NCBI GenBank assembly: GCA_947164805.1
Contig: CAMUXX010000040.1
Location: 1 to 7,258 of the forward strand
Direction of reading: 5' to 3'
Source: an uncultured Elusimicrobia bacterium
GTDB taxonomy: Bacteria; Elusimicrobiota; Elusimicrobia; Elusimicrobiales; Elusimicrobiaceae
Length of the DNA stretch: 7,258 bases
The position numbers and the translations under genes are program-made. The notes beneath the pieces are model-generated. The model was not told the origin of the DNA. It worked only from the letters and a program-made list of their open reading frames with translations, and searched no databases. This document shows, piece by piece, positions 7,141-7,258 of the stretch (position 1 is its first letter; every line of letters begins with the position of its first letter).

Positions 7141-7156
7141 TTTGTAGAAATACAAA
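7141..7156 (+). repeat. GAAA-tetraloop hairpin just upstream of the pilin ribosome binding site
   Basis: TTTGTA (7141-7146) pairs perfectly with TACAAA (7151-7156) around a GAAA loop. It is weak in GC but perfect, and lies 10 bases before the GGAGG. It may cap or stabilise a processed pilin transcript. AT-rich sequence makes such stems fairly easy by chance. Confidence 0.45.
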
Positions 7157-7166
7157 AATTAAAATT

Positions 7167-7171
7167 GGAGG
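7167..7171 (+). promoter_or_regulatory. Strong Shine-Dalgarno of the pilin gene
   Basis: GGAGG lies 8 bases before the ATG at 7180. It is the only good ribosome binding site in the window; the sprA and comF starts have none. It fixes the pilin start and suggests high expression. Confidence 0.9.
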
Positions 7172-7179
7172 AAGTAAAA

Positions 7180-7258
7180 ATGCAAAAAGAAAAAGAAGTA
7201 AACAAATCAGGTTTCACATTAATAGAAATATTAATTGTGGTGCTTATTATCGGGTTAC
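7180..7258 (+). CDS. Type IV prepilin, N-terminal part (cut by window end)
   Basis: The 26 visible codons read MQKEKEVNKSG then FTLIEILIVVLIIGL. This is a class IVa prepilin leader: a short, charged, lysine-rich peptide ending in Gly11, cleavage by prepilin peptidase (PilD type) before Phe12, Glu at mature position 5, and the start of the hydrophobic helix that packs into the pilus core. The mature N-terminal Phe would be N-methylated in known systems. The same signature occurs in major pilins, minor pilins and type II secretion pseudopilins, and the body of the protein that would separate them is outside the window. Translation starts from a strong GGAGG. It is preceded by a structured RNA region with a terminator, so it either has its own promoter between 7126 and 7166 or depends on read-through. 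Confidence 0.93.
   Translation, partial: MQKEKEVNKSGFTLIEILIVVLIIGL

Noticed and set aside
7127..7156. TTGGCT...TACAAA as a pilin promoter
   Set aside because: Both boxes are poor and the -10 overlaps the TTTGTA-GAAA-TACAAA hairpin; it cannot be claimed from sequence alone.

Overview
The window is AT-rich, and every gene in it reads on the + strand. Three features suggest an uncultured or gut-type Gram-negative (diderm) bacterium: a very large outer-membrane protein of the SprA/Sov family, a ComF-type phosphoribosyltransferase, and a type IV prepilin. The AT-rich codon use and a SprA homologue clearly shorter than those of Bacteroidota fit something like Elusimicrobiota best. That placement is an inference; a divergent Bacteroidota/Fibrobacterota-group organism is not excluded.

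Layout. Positions 2-586 hold the 3' end of an unrecognised gene that is cut by the window start and closed by an intrinsic terminator (612-635). Positions 636-708 form a short AT-rich promoter region. Positions 709-6111 encode one 1800-residue SprA/Sov-like protein. It has a signal peptide, SprA-type N-terminal repeats, a calcium-loop-like segment, a carbohydrate-binding-like beta-sandwich and a long beta-strand-rich C-terminus ending in Phe. comF (6113-6841) starts one base after the sprA stop, so the two are very likely co-transcribed and translationally coupled. From 7180 to the window end lies the start of a type IV prepilin with a strong Shine-Dalgarno sequence.

The most unusual part is the 338-base space between comF and the pilin gene. 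It opens with a perfect extended -10 promoter (TGATATACT) and ends in a U-tract terminator. In between it contains many strong hairpins. A 10-nt element (6977-6986) can pair with either of two near-identical downstream copies (7069-7078 and 7092-7101). A second upstream copy (6994-7000) sits over a hairpin loop. Some of these pairings exclude each other, and some exclude the terminator. I recognise no known RNA family. It is either a stand-alone structured small RNA or a terminator-controlled leader of the pilin gene.

Functionally, the SprA homologue would be an outer-membrane export channel (type IX-like) or a related surface barrel. ComF and the pilin both belong to processes linked elsewhere to natural transformation and type IV pili, but the window alone does not prove that they act together.
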